Shown here: piece by piece, positions 38,657-50,955 of the stretch
Numbering within the stretch: position 1 is the stretch's first letter
Layout of the letters: each line of letters begins with the position of its first letter
Assembly (NCBI GenBank): GCA_026120185.1
Contig: JANUWF010001190.1
Span: 1,550,001-1,614,000, forward strand
Direction of reading: 5' to 3'
DNA: 64,000 nucleotides
DNA from: Voacanga thouarsii
Taxonomy: Eukaryota; Streptophyta; Magnoliopsida; Gentianales; Apocynaceae
The notes under the pieces: generated by a model
The model's input: the letters and a program-made list of their open reading frames with translations, nothing else
Database searches by the model: none
What the model was told of the DNA's origin: nothing
Program-made: the position numbers and the translations under genes

Positions 38657-40907
38657 ATGGCGAAAAGAACAGCCCTTTTTGTTCTATGGCTGGCGGTAGT
38701 GACATCTCTATGCTGGGGTTGGGGAGAGGAGGCAATGGAGAATGTGAAGAATGGAGCGAATTTGGCTGCTGAGAAAATGAAGACCGTAACTAAGGAGGCC
38801 AGGCAAAGTGCTTCCGAGTCCATGCAAGATGCCCAAGAGATGACTAGTTCTTGGGCTGATTGGGCTTCAAATAAGTTCTCAGAGTAAGCAGTTCTTTCTT
38901 GTCAAAAACTGCAATTTTTGCTACTCAAATACTCCTCCAGCTTCAGCTGTATTGATTCTAGTATCTAGCACTTATTCTTATTGCAATTCTGATTTGGACC
39001 TAAGCCAGTACAGGGACAAAATGTTGTCATATTTTGTTTAGATCGATAACACGTGTTTGCTTCATGCAAAACGATAGTGGGTTCGATGTTCTAATATAGC
39101 TGAATTGTTGGCTTTCCCTTTTCGAGATCACACTAACGTTTTCCAATGCAATAATTGTATCATTATCAAAGGGCGTTGGGGTTGACAGGGAGATGAGGTA
39201 TTAGGTGGTCTATGTTAAGAATTAAAATATCTATGCACTCAGTTCAGGCCCAAATCAGAATTCAAGACCATGGTTTTAGAGCTTGTTCTTGTATGTTGGA
39301 GCAGCTTGAGAATTAGGAAACTTGAATTTATGTAGGAATGTGATTTTGGAGGCCTAATCTATGTTCACATTTGTCTCTGAGCGTCTAAGTAATAGTTGCA
39401 TCCAAGAAAGAAATAAGTATGGTTTAGAAATAAGTATGTCTCCATTGCAAATTCGTGGGATTTTCTGCTTGTCTAGACATTGAAGTTTCTGATGTCAATT
39501 TAAATCAAGATGGTGATATCTTCAAAGGGAACTAATGGCAACATAGCAAAACGTATCGTGGGCCCATGGTTCTGTAGAACTGCGTCTCATTTCCAGGAAA
39601 AGAGCCAGTTGAATATCGCCTGATTTGCACGATTTGTCTACCGCTGACACTTTTTCCTTTTTGGTGGTGAGAGAGAGGAGAGTTAAATACATGTAGCCTG
39701 CTTGTTTTTCCAATAGACAAAAGTTTAAATTGTTGTTGTCATCTCTTATTCAATACATATTGCTTTTAGGGGAGTTGGACTGAATCAGGACAATGCCAAA
39801 GATGCATCTCGAAGATTGATGGAAAAAGCCAAGAATGTTGCATCAAAGGCCACCGATACAATGAACTCTGTTGCTAATGGTAAGCAATTTTCTTGTGCCC
39901 CTTTTGAAGATAAGATCACATAAGAGCTTTCTCTGAAAAAAGAGCAAAAAACCAAAAATAAAATAAAATAAAATGCAGAGGCTTCCAGGTATGCTTCTGA
40001 AAAGGAAGACGAGATGGCAGATATTAGCTCCAGGAAAGAGAGGGATGCTAAAGACGCAGGGGAAGAGAGAGTTCATGATGCCTATGGTTTCATCTCCAAC
40101 AAAGCTAGTCAAGCCATGAATATGGCTTCAGATATGGCGGCTGACGCCTGTCATTTTGCTACAGACAAGACTGATCATGCCATGGACTCAGCTTCAAAAA
40201 TGGGTAGTGATGCTAAGAAGAATGTGAAAGATCATAAAGCTTATGATGCCTACTCATATACCGCTGATAAAACAGCTGAAGCAATGGACAAGGCTTCAGA
40301 TATGGTCAGTGACATGAAGAAGAGTGGTAAAGATGACGCATACAGAGCATACTCATTTGCCTACGATAAGACTGGTCAAGCTATGGCTATGGCTGCGGAT
40401 GCAGCTGGGAACGCCAAAGAGAAGCTAAAGGATAGAGCTTCTGGTGCCTACTCGTATACCTCGGATAAAACAGGTGAGGCAATGGACATGGCTTCAGATA
40501 TGGTTGGTGACTTGCAGAAGAGTGGTAGAGATAAGGCATACAAAGCTTATGCAGGTCAGGCTATGGATATGGCTACAGATGCTGCTGGGAATGCCAAGGA
40601 GAATCTAAAAGAGAAAGCTCCACATGCCTATGCCTCTGCTTCTGACAGGAAAGATGACACCATAAAGATGGCTTGGGAGAAGCCCAGTGGTGCCAACGAG
40701 GCAATGGATGGTGCTATGCAGAATGGAAAGGATGAAGTATTGGATCAATATGAGCGTGGGAAATCAAATGCTCAGGAAACTTACAGAGTTGCCAAGGACA
40801 CTATGACAGAAAAGGCCAAGGAGAACTATGAAGCTGCTAAAGAGAAGGCCTCACAAGCTGCAGGCGATCTAGGAAAGAAAATGAGAACAGATAGTGAGGA
40901 TCTATGA
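38657..40907 (+). CDS. Secretory-type LEA protein with tandem amphipathic repeats
   Basis: Three exons (38657-38883, 39770-39879, 39979-40907) join in frame to 421 codons. The N-terminus, MAKRTALFVLWLAVVTSLCW, looks like a signal peptide or membrane anchor; this is why I prefer this ATG over an in-frame upstream one at 38555. The rest is hydrophilic, rich in Ala, Lys, Asp and Met, with no stable fold predicted. Units of about 35-40 residues repeat, each like AYSYTADKTAEAMDKASDM followed by an SDMKKSGKD-type link. One unit near 40540 has lost its AYSxxxDKT half. The family (LEA_4/group 3) protects membranes and proteins during drying. The signal peptide suggests ER or apoplast. It resembles, from memory, the LEA gene at At4g36600. 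Confidence 0.88.
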
Positions 40908-43445
40908 AAACTAATGACATCTGTCTTGAAGAATACTGCCAACTCTTGAGACCCACAGTGAGTCATCACTAGTTTGTTTTTTTCCTGATTAGGACGTTTA
41001 TTTCAGCATTCTAGCTCAACAGCTTGTTTAGTTAGAGTAAGAAGTCACATGTAGAGCTGCTTTGTATGTTTTGCTCTTTGGTCCTCATGGCCTGCCTGAT
41101 ATATGCTTTCAACTGGTAGCCTACTGTTGTGTTTTAGATTGTTCAGTGCTGTGGCTGCAGAATCCACCAAAAGAATTAGTTAAAACTATCCACAACCTCA
41201 ATTGAATGAGCAAGGGTTCTATCTTGCTTCATGTATATATGTGTGTTTCTGCTTTACTTGTAACTGCAATATCAATTCTGAATGTTGCTCTCCTGCAGAT
41301 ACTCTTATACAGTGGTAAAATGTTAACCATCAAAGTTGGAGGAAAAATGGATACAGTTCATCCGTCATGGACACAGTAGAGTTTGAAATATTTCTCCCCA
41401 CTAAAACACTATAGCACACTATCCCATGCTAAGAATTCTTAATGAGTGCAATCATTAAGTACTCTTTTAGAATGCTTTTTGAGTTATCTTGCTAAATCAT
41501 AAGGAGAATAGATGCCTAGCAGTTTAAAAAGACACTTCGTTGGATGACCTGAAGCATAATCAGTTTCCCCGTACCAGTGCTGGGCAAATCTTTTATGCAG
41601 GACTTGATGGAGTTCCTTAATCGAGTAAGATATGCTATAATTTGTCCTAAAGGCATAGCTGGATACCATGTCTAGTGCACACAAAGCTGTACAGATTTTG
41701 CGGAGAAACAGTAAGAGCCTTTTACATTTCATTTTTTTGGTTATACTTGCGGTTTCTTTCTGTGCTCAATTGAAAGATAACTTAGAAGTTAGAATGTTCA
41801 ACGTAATTAAAGACCGTGGACAAATGCCGGAAACAAACATATACAAGAGAGCGGCTATCATTTCCAATTGCATTGAACTTGGCTTTACTTGACAGAATTG
41901 GTGCAGGTTTAACATATAACTTTGAGGATACCAATTTATGATACTTGTCCTTTTCCAGTGGTCTACATGCTTTCAAATGTTATGGAAGTTGACAAGATCT
42001 TGATTAGCAACCTTTGAGGAGAAAGTAGGAGCTTTCTTAGCAATGGAGCTTAGATTGCTTTCCGTGGTTGTAGAAAACTTGATTGAATGCATCATCGCTA
42101 AACTTCTATCTGTTTGTTTTGTATCTATTTCCTTGGCCTTGCTCTCTATGTAGTCCTTTGAACGTAATTCTCCAGTATGTTCCAGGGGTTTGGAGTCATT
42201 TGCTGGTACTGGGGTATGAATTTCTTTTAGTAGAAGCATAAAGCTCCATCGTTGGAAGTGTAATTCTTGTACATATAATGATAGTATATCGGCTTCCCCT
42301 CTAATTCACTAGCACATATATATCCAGTTGGAATGAAAATTCTCTTATTTTGATTTGTACATGTATATTTTCATATTAGGGGAAGAAACAAGAAGATGGC
42401 CATTACTCTAACGTGCAAATCTTTATCACATGACATCTCTTTTGTATTGACTGATAATCGATCTATATGTGCAATCTTTATGTTTGGGTGTTCCTTGGTA
42501 ATATTATGCCATATTTACCGAAAGCTAACTTCTCATCCGACTTGTGGGTTTAGCCCTGGGAAGATTATTCCTGTCTGGGAGAAAGATTTATTTGGCTTTC
42601 CAGTAACATAGCTATTTATGCTGCAACATAAGGTGACTATTTCCATGACTGTTGTATTATTCGTACTATTTCAGTTACCAGAAACTTTGTTTACATCTAT
42701 AGGCTTTTCCAATTGTTGTATTCTGGTAAATGGTTGAACTCGGAATCCATCATTTTCTGGGAACTCTAACTAGTTAATCTCTTCTATAACTTTCCATATT
42801 TATGGCTACTTATCCCAATGTGAACTTGGATCTTTCACCGCAACTCAAGCCTCTCTTTCCGAATCTCTCACTGTGTACTTAAATAAGTGATTTTGACTGT
42901 CCAAAAGAAGCAGCAGACAGGCATATGGCAAAGGACTAAAAACTATCAGACAAACATGGTAATACTATGAACTAGAGTAGCAATCTTCCAGCGGTAAAAT
43001 GGGAGTATACTACCAAGAAGATACAAAATTGAGTTTGAAGTCAAGCTCATGGAACATTGATTGTCATTGGTCTGCATTTAACTGCCATCAACTTTAAGTA
43101 CTCCAAGAAATTAGAGGAAATTATGAATACTTACTAATATTAGAAACATCATTTTTTTTCCTTTAACAAAAATGAAAGAGAATCAAACTTGTTTGGGTAA
43201 TATAGGACAAATATGGAAACGTGTAAGTGAACCATCTCCTATGTAATTTACTTTCCTATATGAGTAATGAGTCGTCTATCAAGAGAATCAATTGGTGATC
43301 AACCTTCTTATTGGCAAAATCTGCTAGCAAATGATGCTTGAAAAATGATTAGCTATCTAAATAATTATATTCATATGATTATGCACACAATTTGGCTATA
43401 GTCCTTAGTAGTAAATTTAGAATCTCAAGTGGGTTTGCCCTTGTC
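40908..43445. other. Intergenic between the LEA and ZF-HD genes
   Basis: The first part is the LEA 3' side. At 41484-42611 there are several ORFs of 60-90 codons on both strands (for example 41973-42239 minus and 42396-42611 plus). None shows a recognised domain, and their overlapping, opposing layout argues against real genes. No repeat was bounded. Confidence 0.45.
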
Positions 43446-44465
43446 TTACATTTGTTTCCTCTTCATTGCTTGCTTGTTGTTGTGCATCCAAACCTTGAAA
43501 ACCTTCCTCGCTACTGCCACCTCATTGCAAAACTGCTGCACTTCTTGTTCATCCTGCTTCTGAATCTTCCATCCCAGCTTCTCAGCAAATTCATGCATCC
43601 TTTCTTTCTGCTGTTGAGTGAATTTCGTCCTAAACCTCTTTTTTGATACTGAAAATGATTGTTGAGCTCCTCCTTGTGCTCCGGCTTCATATTGAAACAT
43701 GTTGAGATCTTCACTGGAGGACTCAGCTGGCGCTCCACCGCTTCCACCAAACGTCATCAATATAGGAGCTGTTGGACTAGTGGTGAAGCCACGGGAATAA
43801 CCATGAGAGTACTTGTGGTGGTACTGCTGAGGCGGCAATGTAAGGAGATTAGGCTGAGTCTGAGTGCGAAAGACTGAGCCCTGGGGTGCAGTATTATTGT
43901 GTCTAGCGTGGGTTTGTATGTAGTAGCTGTTTGTGCCAGTTTGAGGATCACTATCGCTCTCTTTGCGATGAAAATTGCGATGGCAATCACAAGCTGCACA
44001 TCTTAAGGCTTCTGGGGTCCCTTCTTCTCCACTCGGCATGAATTCTCCACAGCCATCAACAACATGCCCTCCCTTGCTTGCAGCATGATTCTTGAGGCAT
44101 TCGCGATATCGAACTGAGGTACTACTACTAGCTGCTGAAGCTGCCGGTCGGGGTGGTGGAGTCCTTGAGTGCGATGCATTTGTGGTGGTTGCATCAGCCA
44201 CTTGAACTGGATCTGGATCTGGGTTTGAATCTTTATCGTGGTGGTGCGGTTGTAGTAGGTGCGGTTGCTGGTGCGGAATAAGATGTGGTTGATCTAGGGT
44301 TTGGCTAGGACCGAGAAGTGTGGGCTCATCTCTTCTTCTTTCCGATAGGGTTGACACTGCAGGAGCTGAAGCCAGCTTGGCTGAGGATTCTTGGTTAAGT
44401 GAAGATGGATTGTAACCCATAGAGTTTGGTGACATACTATACTTTTCTTGTCCTCTTAGCTCCAT
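43446..44465 (-). CDS. Zinc-finger homeodomain (ZF-HD) transcription factor, HB33-like
   Basis: An intronless frame of 339 codons. Residues 1-117 are rich in Pro, His and Ser, with DSNPDPDPVQ and a polyhistidine patch. The ZF-HD dimerisation finger is at about 118-168 (VRYRECLKNHAASKGGHVVD, then CGEFMPSG and LRCAACDCHRNFHRKE), with the expected Cys/His ligands. The homeodomain is at about 274-337 (SKKRFRTKFTQQQKERMHEF, ending with VFKVWMHNNK), in the plant ZF-HD form with VWMHNNK in helix 3. These factors bind ATTA-type sites as dimers and act in development and ABA or light responses. Plant ZF-HD genes are usually intronless, as here. The closest remembered relative is Arabidopsis HB33 (At1g75240). 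Confidence 0.95.
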   Translation of the reverse strand: MELRGQEKYSMSPNSMGYNPSSLNQESSAKLASAPAVSTLSERRRDEPTLLGPSQTLDQPHLIPHQQPHLLQPHHHDKDSNPDPDPVQVADATTTNASHSRTPPPRPAASAASSSTSVRYRECLKNHAASKGGHVVDGCGEFMPSGEEGTPEALRCAACDCHRNFHRKESDSDPQTGTNSYYIQTHARHNNTAPQGSVFRTQTQPNLLTLPPQQYHHKYSHGYSRGFTTSPTAPILMTFGGSGGAPAESSSEDLNMFQYEAGAQGGAQQSFSVSKKRFRTKFTQQQKERMHEFAEKLGWKIQKQDEQEVQQFCNEVAVARKVFKVWMHNNKQAMKRKQM

Positions 44466-45780
44466 AATTTGTTAATCTGAAATGACCCTTGATCTTGGCT
44501 GCTCTTCTGTTAATCACTCCTGGCCAGATTACATCATCCCAAAATCTGTATCGAACCTGTGAATGTCCTCATCAAATTTCCTCGACCATGAAGCCATCAA
44601 CTCGATTAGTCTAATCCTTTGATGCATTTAACCGAAGAGAAGATGATCAAGTAAGTAATTTCAGACTTTGTGCTTTCTTTTCTTGTGATATCGACGTTTT
44701 TTGTGCTAAAGCGACGGTCCCATTTACTTAATTTTCAAACTGAGTCTCGATACGTAAGAAGATTTAGTGGTGTAAAATGTCCCAGATGACTAAGGTTACA
44801 AAGTGATTAATGTGAGAAAATTAGAGGAATCTGAGACAAGATTGAAGATGAGACTCAGATGGGACCCTTGGAGCTATAGAGAAAAAGAAAAAAAAAAAAA
44901 AACTCACCAGGTGTCCTAAATTAAAATGATAATGCAGACAAGTATAAACAAGCAAAGCTATAAGGTTTTAGCACTCACTGGTCACTTGAAGAAAGCTAGT
45001 TATTGAAAAGAAATGATATAAGACTAAGAAGTAGTAATTGAAGAATGAAGAATTTGTGTCTCCTAACAGCCCTTCAAGCCCATAAGATCCACCCATCAAG
45101 GGGAACAGATGGCTGAGACGCTAAATGCACTCCAAGGTGAGAGATAAGATGAACTTGCTATGGGACTACAATGACACTCAGACGCTCACTCCACAAAACA
45201 ACCGACAAAGTCTTGCTCGTACTCTCTCAACACCTGCACACTGGTCCAGTGTCTAATTATTGCTTCAACTTTGTGTTTCTTCACCTGCGTCCTCCCTCCC
45301 AAGCCCAAGAATCAGAAAGAAGAGAGAGAGAGGTGCGTGAATGATGTGACCTTAATCTGGGTTGCTTGCAAGAATCTACTTTCTCGCATGCCAAAATCCT
45401 TGGCTAAGTGAGGTTAAGTTCCATAAAATCACACACACAGTCCAGTAGCTACAAAGGGTTATTGAACTGAGAACCTCCAAACTTAGTAGTTTTAGAGAGA
45501 GAGAGAGAGATAGAAGAGACCCTTTGTTTTTTTCTTGGTGGTGGACTTATAAAGTGAAAGTAATGGTCCACAGCATAACATTTTGGTCCAGTTAGTGTTT
45601 GTGTCAGATTCTCCTCTTTTCCTCCTCAATACTCTCAAAGGGCTCTCAAGTCTCAAGTAGCATGGTGCAAAAAGGCGTTTGAACACCAGTTTTCCTTCAA
45701 CAGATGGCTTTAGGCTTGCAAGTCTTTTGGCAATAGATGCTGTTTGGTACTTGGCTGCCATTGTTGGCTAATTTGCATCC
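44466..45780 (-). promoter_or_regulatory. 5' leader and promoter side of the ZF-HD gene
   Basis: Upstream DNA on the gene's 5' side. GA/CT dinucleotide stretches at about 45320-45332 and 45494-45511 are of the kind found in leaders and core promoters of plant developmental regulators. No coding region is supported. Confidence 0.4.
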
Positions 45781-48140
45781 ATCCATCTTGAATTGTTCCG
45801 GTTCTGTGCATGTTTTGTGGTACAGTATTTGACGTTTAGCCTGTTGTTGTTGTTGTTAATAAAGAGAAGGCTAATGGAGGTGTCAGCACTCGGCAAGGTA
45901 CAATACAACCACCACTTTAATTGGTCACTGTTGGCGTTGTCCTTTCCCTTTTTTTTTTCTTTTTCAACTCTAGGCCGTGTATTAATTGTTTCTTTTGTCT
46001 AAACCTCAGCAGATGCTACTGCTACCTATTTTCAGCTAAGTTTTGCTTCTCGATTTCAAAGTTGGTTTCATTATTGATTTTGGACTACAATGGCCACAGC
46101 TATTGAAGATTTCATTGACCAAATACCCTAAGAATGCATAGTGGCATAGTGCATTACATTCTGCTATCTGCATTCAAGAATTTCAAGACACGGAGGAGGA
46201 AAAAGAATCGTTCAAAAAATGAACAAAGAGGAGATTTCTCCTGTGTTCTTGTCTTTTTCTCCTTCATGTAATCATGGTGGATTAGAGAACTTGTTTAAAG
46301 ATTTTGGTTTGATGAAACCAAAAATGCTTTCCATGTCTTTCGTTTTCGTTCCACTTTCTGTAGTCATGGTACAAACAACACAAAATGCCCGTGATGAAAC
46401 AGGGAAACGATTCATTTTCTACTTCATAAAGATTCCGCGTACCTACCTACCTACCTAGTCTTTCAAAATAATATTGATAATTATCATGTTTGGAGATAAC
46501 TTAATAATATTTATTTCTTAATGACATACACGTAACAATAAAAATATATGTTAACATAACTCTCTCAATTTATCTATCGAAAAAAATACTGTAACTTAAT
46601 TAATAAAAATTTGAATCCATTTTTGATTTGATGGTTATTCCCATTGCCATTCCCATACCACATATGAGAAGATGATTTATGCATACACATATTCTTCCTT
46701 TATAGATTAGTATACTCATTAGAGCATGATCAGTGGTTGCTTTCTCCTTTATGTTTGTCTCTCGTGGCACAGCAAGAGTTACAAATCAGGTGTCATCACA
46801 AAGATCTGTACTGCTACTTAGTTAATCCTTTTTTATTGCCCAAACCATTGAAAAGGATTGGGAGATCGAAAAGAGGATTGGATATGATTTCATATGGAGA
46901 GTTAATATTAAAACAAAGGTAGAAAAGCATATCGGTCTCTGGGTATTGCTTTTTTCTGTGATTGAGGGGGAACAAGTTCCAAGCAGCTAATATGGTTTAT
47001 AATTAATAAATATATCCAAATAAGAGGTTAAAGATTTGAATAATAACATGAGAAGGCCATTTCTCTTCATGATTGGTAGAGAACAAGTTGCTGTCCATAC
47101 CATGGTCCCCCGCCCCCTGGTGGAAGCTCAACCCAGTCTTCTTCTTCTCTTTTCTCAGTTTTCTATTTCTTTTGCTGGTGCCCCCCTTCTTCTTTTCTTC
47201 TTTTTCCAAGTAATTTTGCATCTTCTCTTCTTTTGTTTATTTAGAAAGGACTCTTATGTAACAAACGAGTTGTCTGCTATGAATTCGATCACCTATCCCA
47301 ACACTAAGCACCCCTTGGCTTAGAATTTATAGAATTTTAAAAAAGAAAAAAAGAGGCCATGGCCCCTTACCTTAGGCTTGTGTCCGCCACTGTATGCAGC
47401 AACTAGTTGCCTACCCCCAAGTCCATGCTATAATAGAAGACATGATAATAGAGGTCTTGGCATCTGCCCAAATATACCTTTTAAGTCATCTACAGTATAA
47501 TGGTCACGAGTTCTCTCCATGAAGAACTTTTACTAGACCAAGAAATATAATTGCCACAATTGGATGTCACGCTGAAAACCTTTCACCAAGCAAAGGAAAA
47601 CAAACGATGATTTGCATATACAAGACTGGCTAGTAATAATAAGCAATGGTTAACTGCGGATGGTTCTGAGCAAAGGGCGGAAAAGGGGCCAAGTTTTAGA
47701 AGTGGACTTTGAGAGCGTTCAACACACACACAAACACGCACACACCACGGAATGGGAGACCAAAAGTTGCAAGTTTAGAGTGCAAATGGAAAATGTAATA
47801 ATTTGAGAGATTGGCCCTTTTGGTAAAGGTAAATCTAGTTGAAGATTATGGACAAAGTCACGTCAACATTCGCACGCTTTGTTGTTTTATGTACGTGAAA
47901 TGGGATGATACATAGATTATAGGTGGAATATAATCATAAGCATATATAATGCAATTGGAGGAATCCCAACCCAACAAAGCTCTCTCAAATACAACAGTGC
48001 AATTTGCAGATCTACCCCCCAAAATTCACATTATAACATACCCTTATCATTAATCCCAAGTCATTTCTTCTATTAATCAAACAAATGAAACACGATCAAG
48101 TCAAAGATTTTGAGTCGTGTAAGAAATTGTAAGTAATAAA
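45781..48140. other. Intergenic, nothing recognised
   Basis: Short ORFs in poly-pyrimidine or AT-rich sequence only. A short (CCTA)n-like stretch lies at about 46441-46458. No gene or bounded repeat seen. Confidence 0.5.
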
Positions 48141-50439
48141 CTTTGGTTTTTCGACTAATTTGCATAGGGTGCTGGTGGTTGTCAAAGGCCCCCCATGAGG
48201 GATTTGATAGGAGACGATGCAAAGGGATTCCTCAAATCTTCTTCCCCCAAAAGACTTGCACGACTCATTCCCCGGGGATCAGAAGCACCTCATCTAGTAT
48301 CTCTGCTCTGCTGCACATGGACGGAAGGCCTACGACCCTCTGACTTGATGACTGAGAAGATTTCCATTTCATTCTCTTCCCCCGCCGAAAGCCAGAGCAT
48401 ATATTCCTGACGTTACTGATAATGAGTTTGATGGACGTTGATATTACACATGACACCACGCTTCAATCTTTGATGGTTATCGAAATCTTCAGGCCAAAAA
48501 ATTTCAAATCATTCCGTCCAACAACAGTTTTCACCCATGTTTCTAATTTCTCAAAGTAAAGGGATTATTATGACTTCCTATCATTACCCATCACCTCCTA
48601 CAAGTTGAAGATTCTACAGAATTTTGAGCACTCCTTGCATACCACTGAATGAAAATGACCAAGAGCGGGACTCATCAACTCAGAGCTTAATCTCCATGGG
48701 CCTAAGAGGCCTATTAGTCTTTTGTCTCTTTTTACATGCTGCAATCGGGGGAGAGTCGGGACTCGGGGAAGGTAGTCCATATTATGCACTCAACAAGCTC
48801 AGTGCTTAATCTATATGGGCCTAAGGGACCTATTTGACGCAGCTACTTGGACTGAAAGTAGGACAAGCAATAATATCTAAAACTTCAAAAAGAAAAAGGC
48901 ATCGTATTTAATAGTTCATGATAACAATTCGGCAGCAGAATCTAATGAAAACTGAAGAGCCAAAGGCTCTTCTTCCTCTGGTACAAATCCTTTCAACATC
49001 TATCCTATTCTAACTCTATGAAAACCTCAAATACTAGCGAACTTGTTTTCACAAGTTTGCAGACTATGCTACAAATACAGCCCCACAGTTTGCTATAAAA
49101 TGCCGGAGCGCTATGTACCAGGAATTCATTTGTTCTCCCAAACTGCATTTCTTGCATCATTAAGGTGGAAATTCTCTCAAATCACCGAGAATGAATGCTT
49201 TCTTTCCGGTCATTGGCCCCAAATGCAAGCCCTATATAACAGAATGGTCATATCATCAACATTGTACTTGCCAAAAGATGAAAAATGTATTGCACCATTC
49301 AATTATGAACATCAGAGAATTCTTAAAAGATGAATTTTCCGACACAACGAAAGTGACAATTCAAATACACGAACCAACAGAAGAAAAGAGAATTAGGGAG
49401 GACGGGGAGCAGAATTGTTCACATGTTATAGAACCTAATAAGAACACTAACTTTGAAAACCATCAATTTTCTTCAACAGAAGCATCATTTGAACCTGTGT
49501 TCCCTGCTGTCTAAGTTTCATAGCCCCAGCTATTCTTAGATCTCCCAAACTCTTTGACCAAACGACTTAAAAGCAGAGAAACATGATTTATGTGCCAAAT
49601 TAGATCTTCAGTTTAGCTTCTTTTAAAAAGAACCTAGGATTTTCTAAACATCCCCTGTTCTAGGTTTCTTTTGGTTTCCCCTCTAAAAACAAAAAGCATC
49701 GATATGGCCTAAGTTTGAATTTTTCTCATCGTGCTTCTGCCATCATCAAGAGAAGCACTGAAAGTTAGAAGAGTATGATTTGCAGAACAACACCTAATGA
49801 CATTTAACTTCTACTAAGCATTCCCCATATTTTGAAAATTTTAATCTATAAAAAAAGGAAAAAACTTTCCCAAATTTATGAACACTTGAATGACCTAAGA
49901 TACTCTTATTTTCCAGTTACTTAATAGGACGTGAAAAAGACTTCTTCCAAGAAAGCCAGTTCAAAAGTTTTCAATTTTTAGTCAAGTAGTTTACCATATC
50001 CATGCAAGTATTCCAACAACAAACAGTTAGACCACAGGACAACAAAAAAATAGGAGAAGTCCCTTCATTAACAGGCTTACAAGGAAGTAACAAAATCCAA
50101 AATGCACTGGTATTACCATAAATTCTTATTTCATTTTAAGGAGGAAAGCCCCAGAGTCACAACCCACCTAAACCTAAACCTTGGTGCTCTTTCTGATCAT
50201 GGTGTCATTCACAATTATAAAGACAAAACTTTTCTAAATGCCATAGAAAGATTGATATAAATTTCTTTAAAGGGGGAGAAAAGTTTGATGAGATCCAAGA
50301 ATAATCTATGATTTAACAGAAGTAACCACTTTTTTTCAAAAAGACGAAGAGCTTGATAGCAACATTGCACACCAAGTTAAGCAAGTTGATTGAAATAGAA
50401 GAGCATGACTGGCATTCTGGATTGAAATATACCTTTGAG
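48141..50439. other. Intergenic with a short direct repeat
   Basis: Text around GAGCTTAATCTCCATGGGCC at about 48682 recurs in diverged form (GTGCTTAATCTATATGGGCC) at about 48801, both followed by TAAG(A/G)G(G/A)CCTATT. ORFs of 96-107 codons at 49043-49514 show no known domain. No gene is supported. Confidence 0.4.
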
Positions 50440-50955
50440 CCTAAAGGAAAAGTTCTATAGAACAGCCGTAAGACCTGTTTTGTTATATGGTACAGAATGT
50501 TAAACAGTTAAAAGGTATCATATTTACAAAATGAAGGTAACTGAGATACGTATATTACAGTAGATGTGCAGACATATTAAAAATGATAGAGTAAGAAACG
50601 AGACCATTTAGGAAAATGTGAGAATTGTATCTATTGAAGACAACATAAGAGAAAACTGTTTGCATTGATTTGGACATATACAGAAAAGATAGAGGGATGC
50701 TCTTGGTAGGAGGATTGAGGGATGGAGGCAAGACAAGTTGGATAAAGGTAGAACAGGCCTAAGACAATATGGATGATGGTAATTAGAAGAGATATGTCAC
50801 TATTAGATTTGGATGAAAGTATGACGGTGGATAAAAAGAAGCGGCGGGAGAAAATTCATGTGAATGATCACACATAATCTTGTATTGGTTCATGTAACCG
50901 ACCCTAAATTTCTTGAGACTAAGGCTTAGTTTTGTTGTTATAACCACTTTTTTTT
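50440..50955 (+). mobile_element. L1-type LINE remnant (3' end of reverse-transcriptase ORF)
   Basis: Conceptual translation of the plus strand, across stops, gives RPVLLYGTEC, then VTEIRILQ, a stop and MCRHIKNDRVRNETI, then DNIRENCLH and FGHIQKR, and finally a DALGRRIEGWRQDKLDK-like stretch. This order matches the end of plant LINE reverse transcriptase ORFs (RPxxLYGTECW, MCGHTRKDRIRN, RWFGHVQRR). Many stops are present, so it is an old dead fragment. The 5' part is missing. Confidence 0.8.

Noticed and set aside
41484..42611. Cluster of 60-90 codon ORFs on both strands that might be small genes
   Set aside because: They overlap and oppose one another and show no known domain, splice structure or codon pattern. 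I cannot support any of them as coding.
45492..45761. 89-codon minus-strand ORF upstream of the ZF-HD gene
   Set aside because: No domain is recognised, and it ends in the translated GA/CT dinucleotide run. It is more likely leader or promoter DNA.
49043..49514. Overlapping ORFs of 96 and 107 codons
   Set aside because: No recognisable motif; two frames of similar length over the same DNA suggest chance openness.
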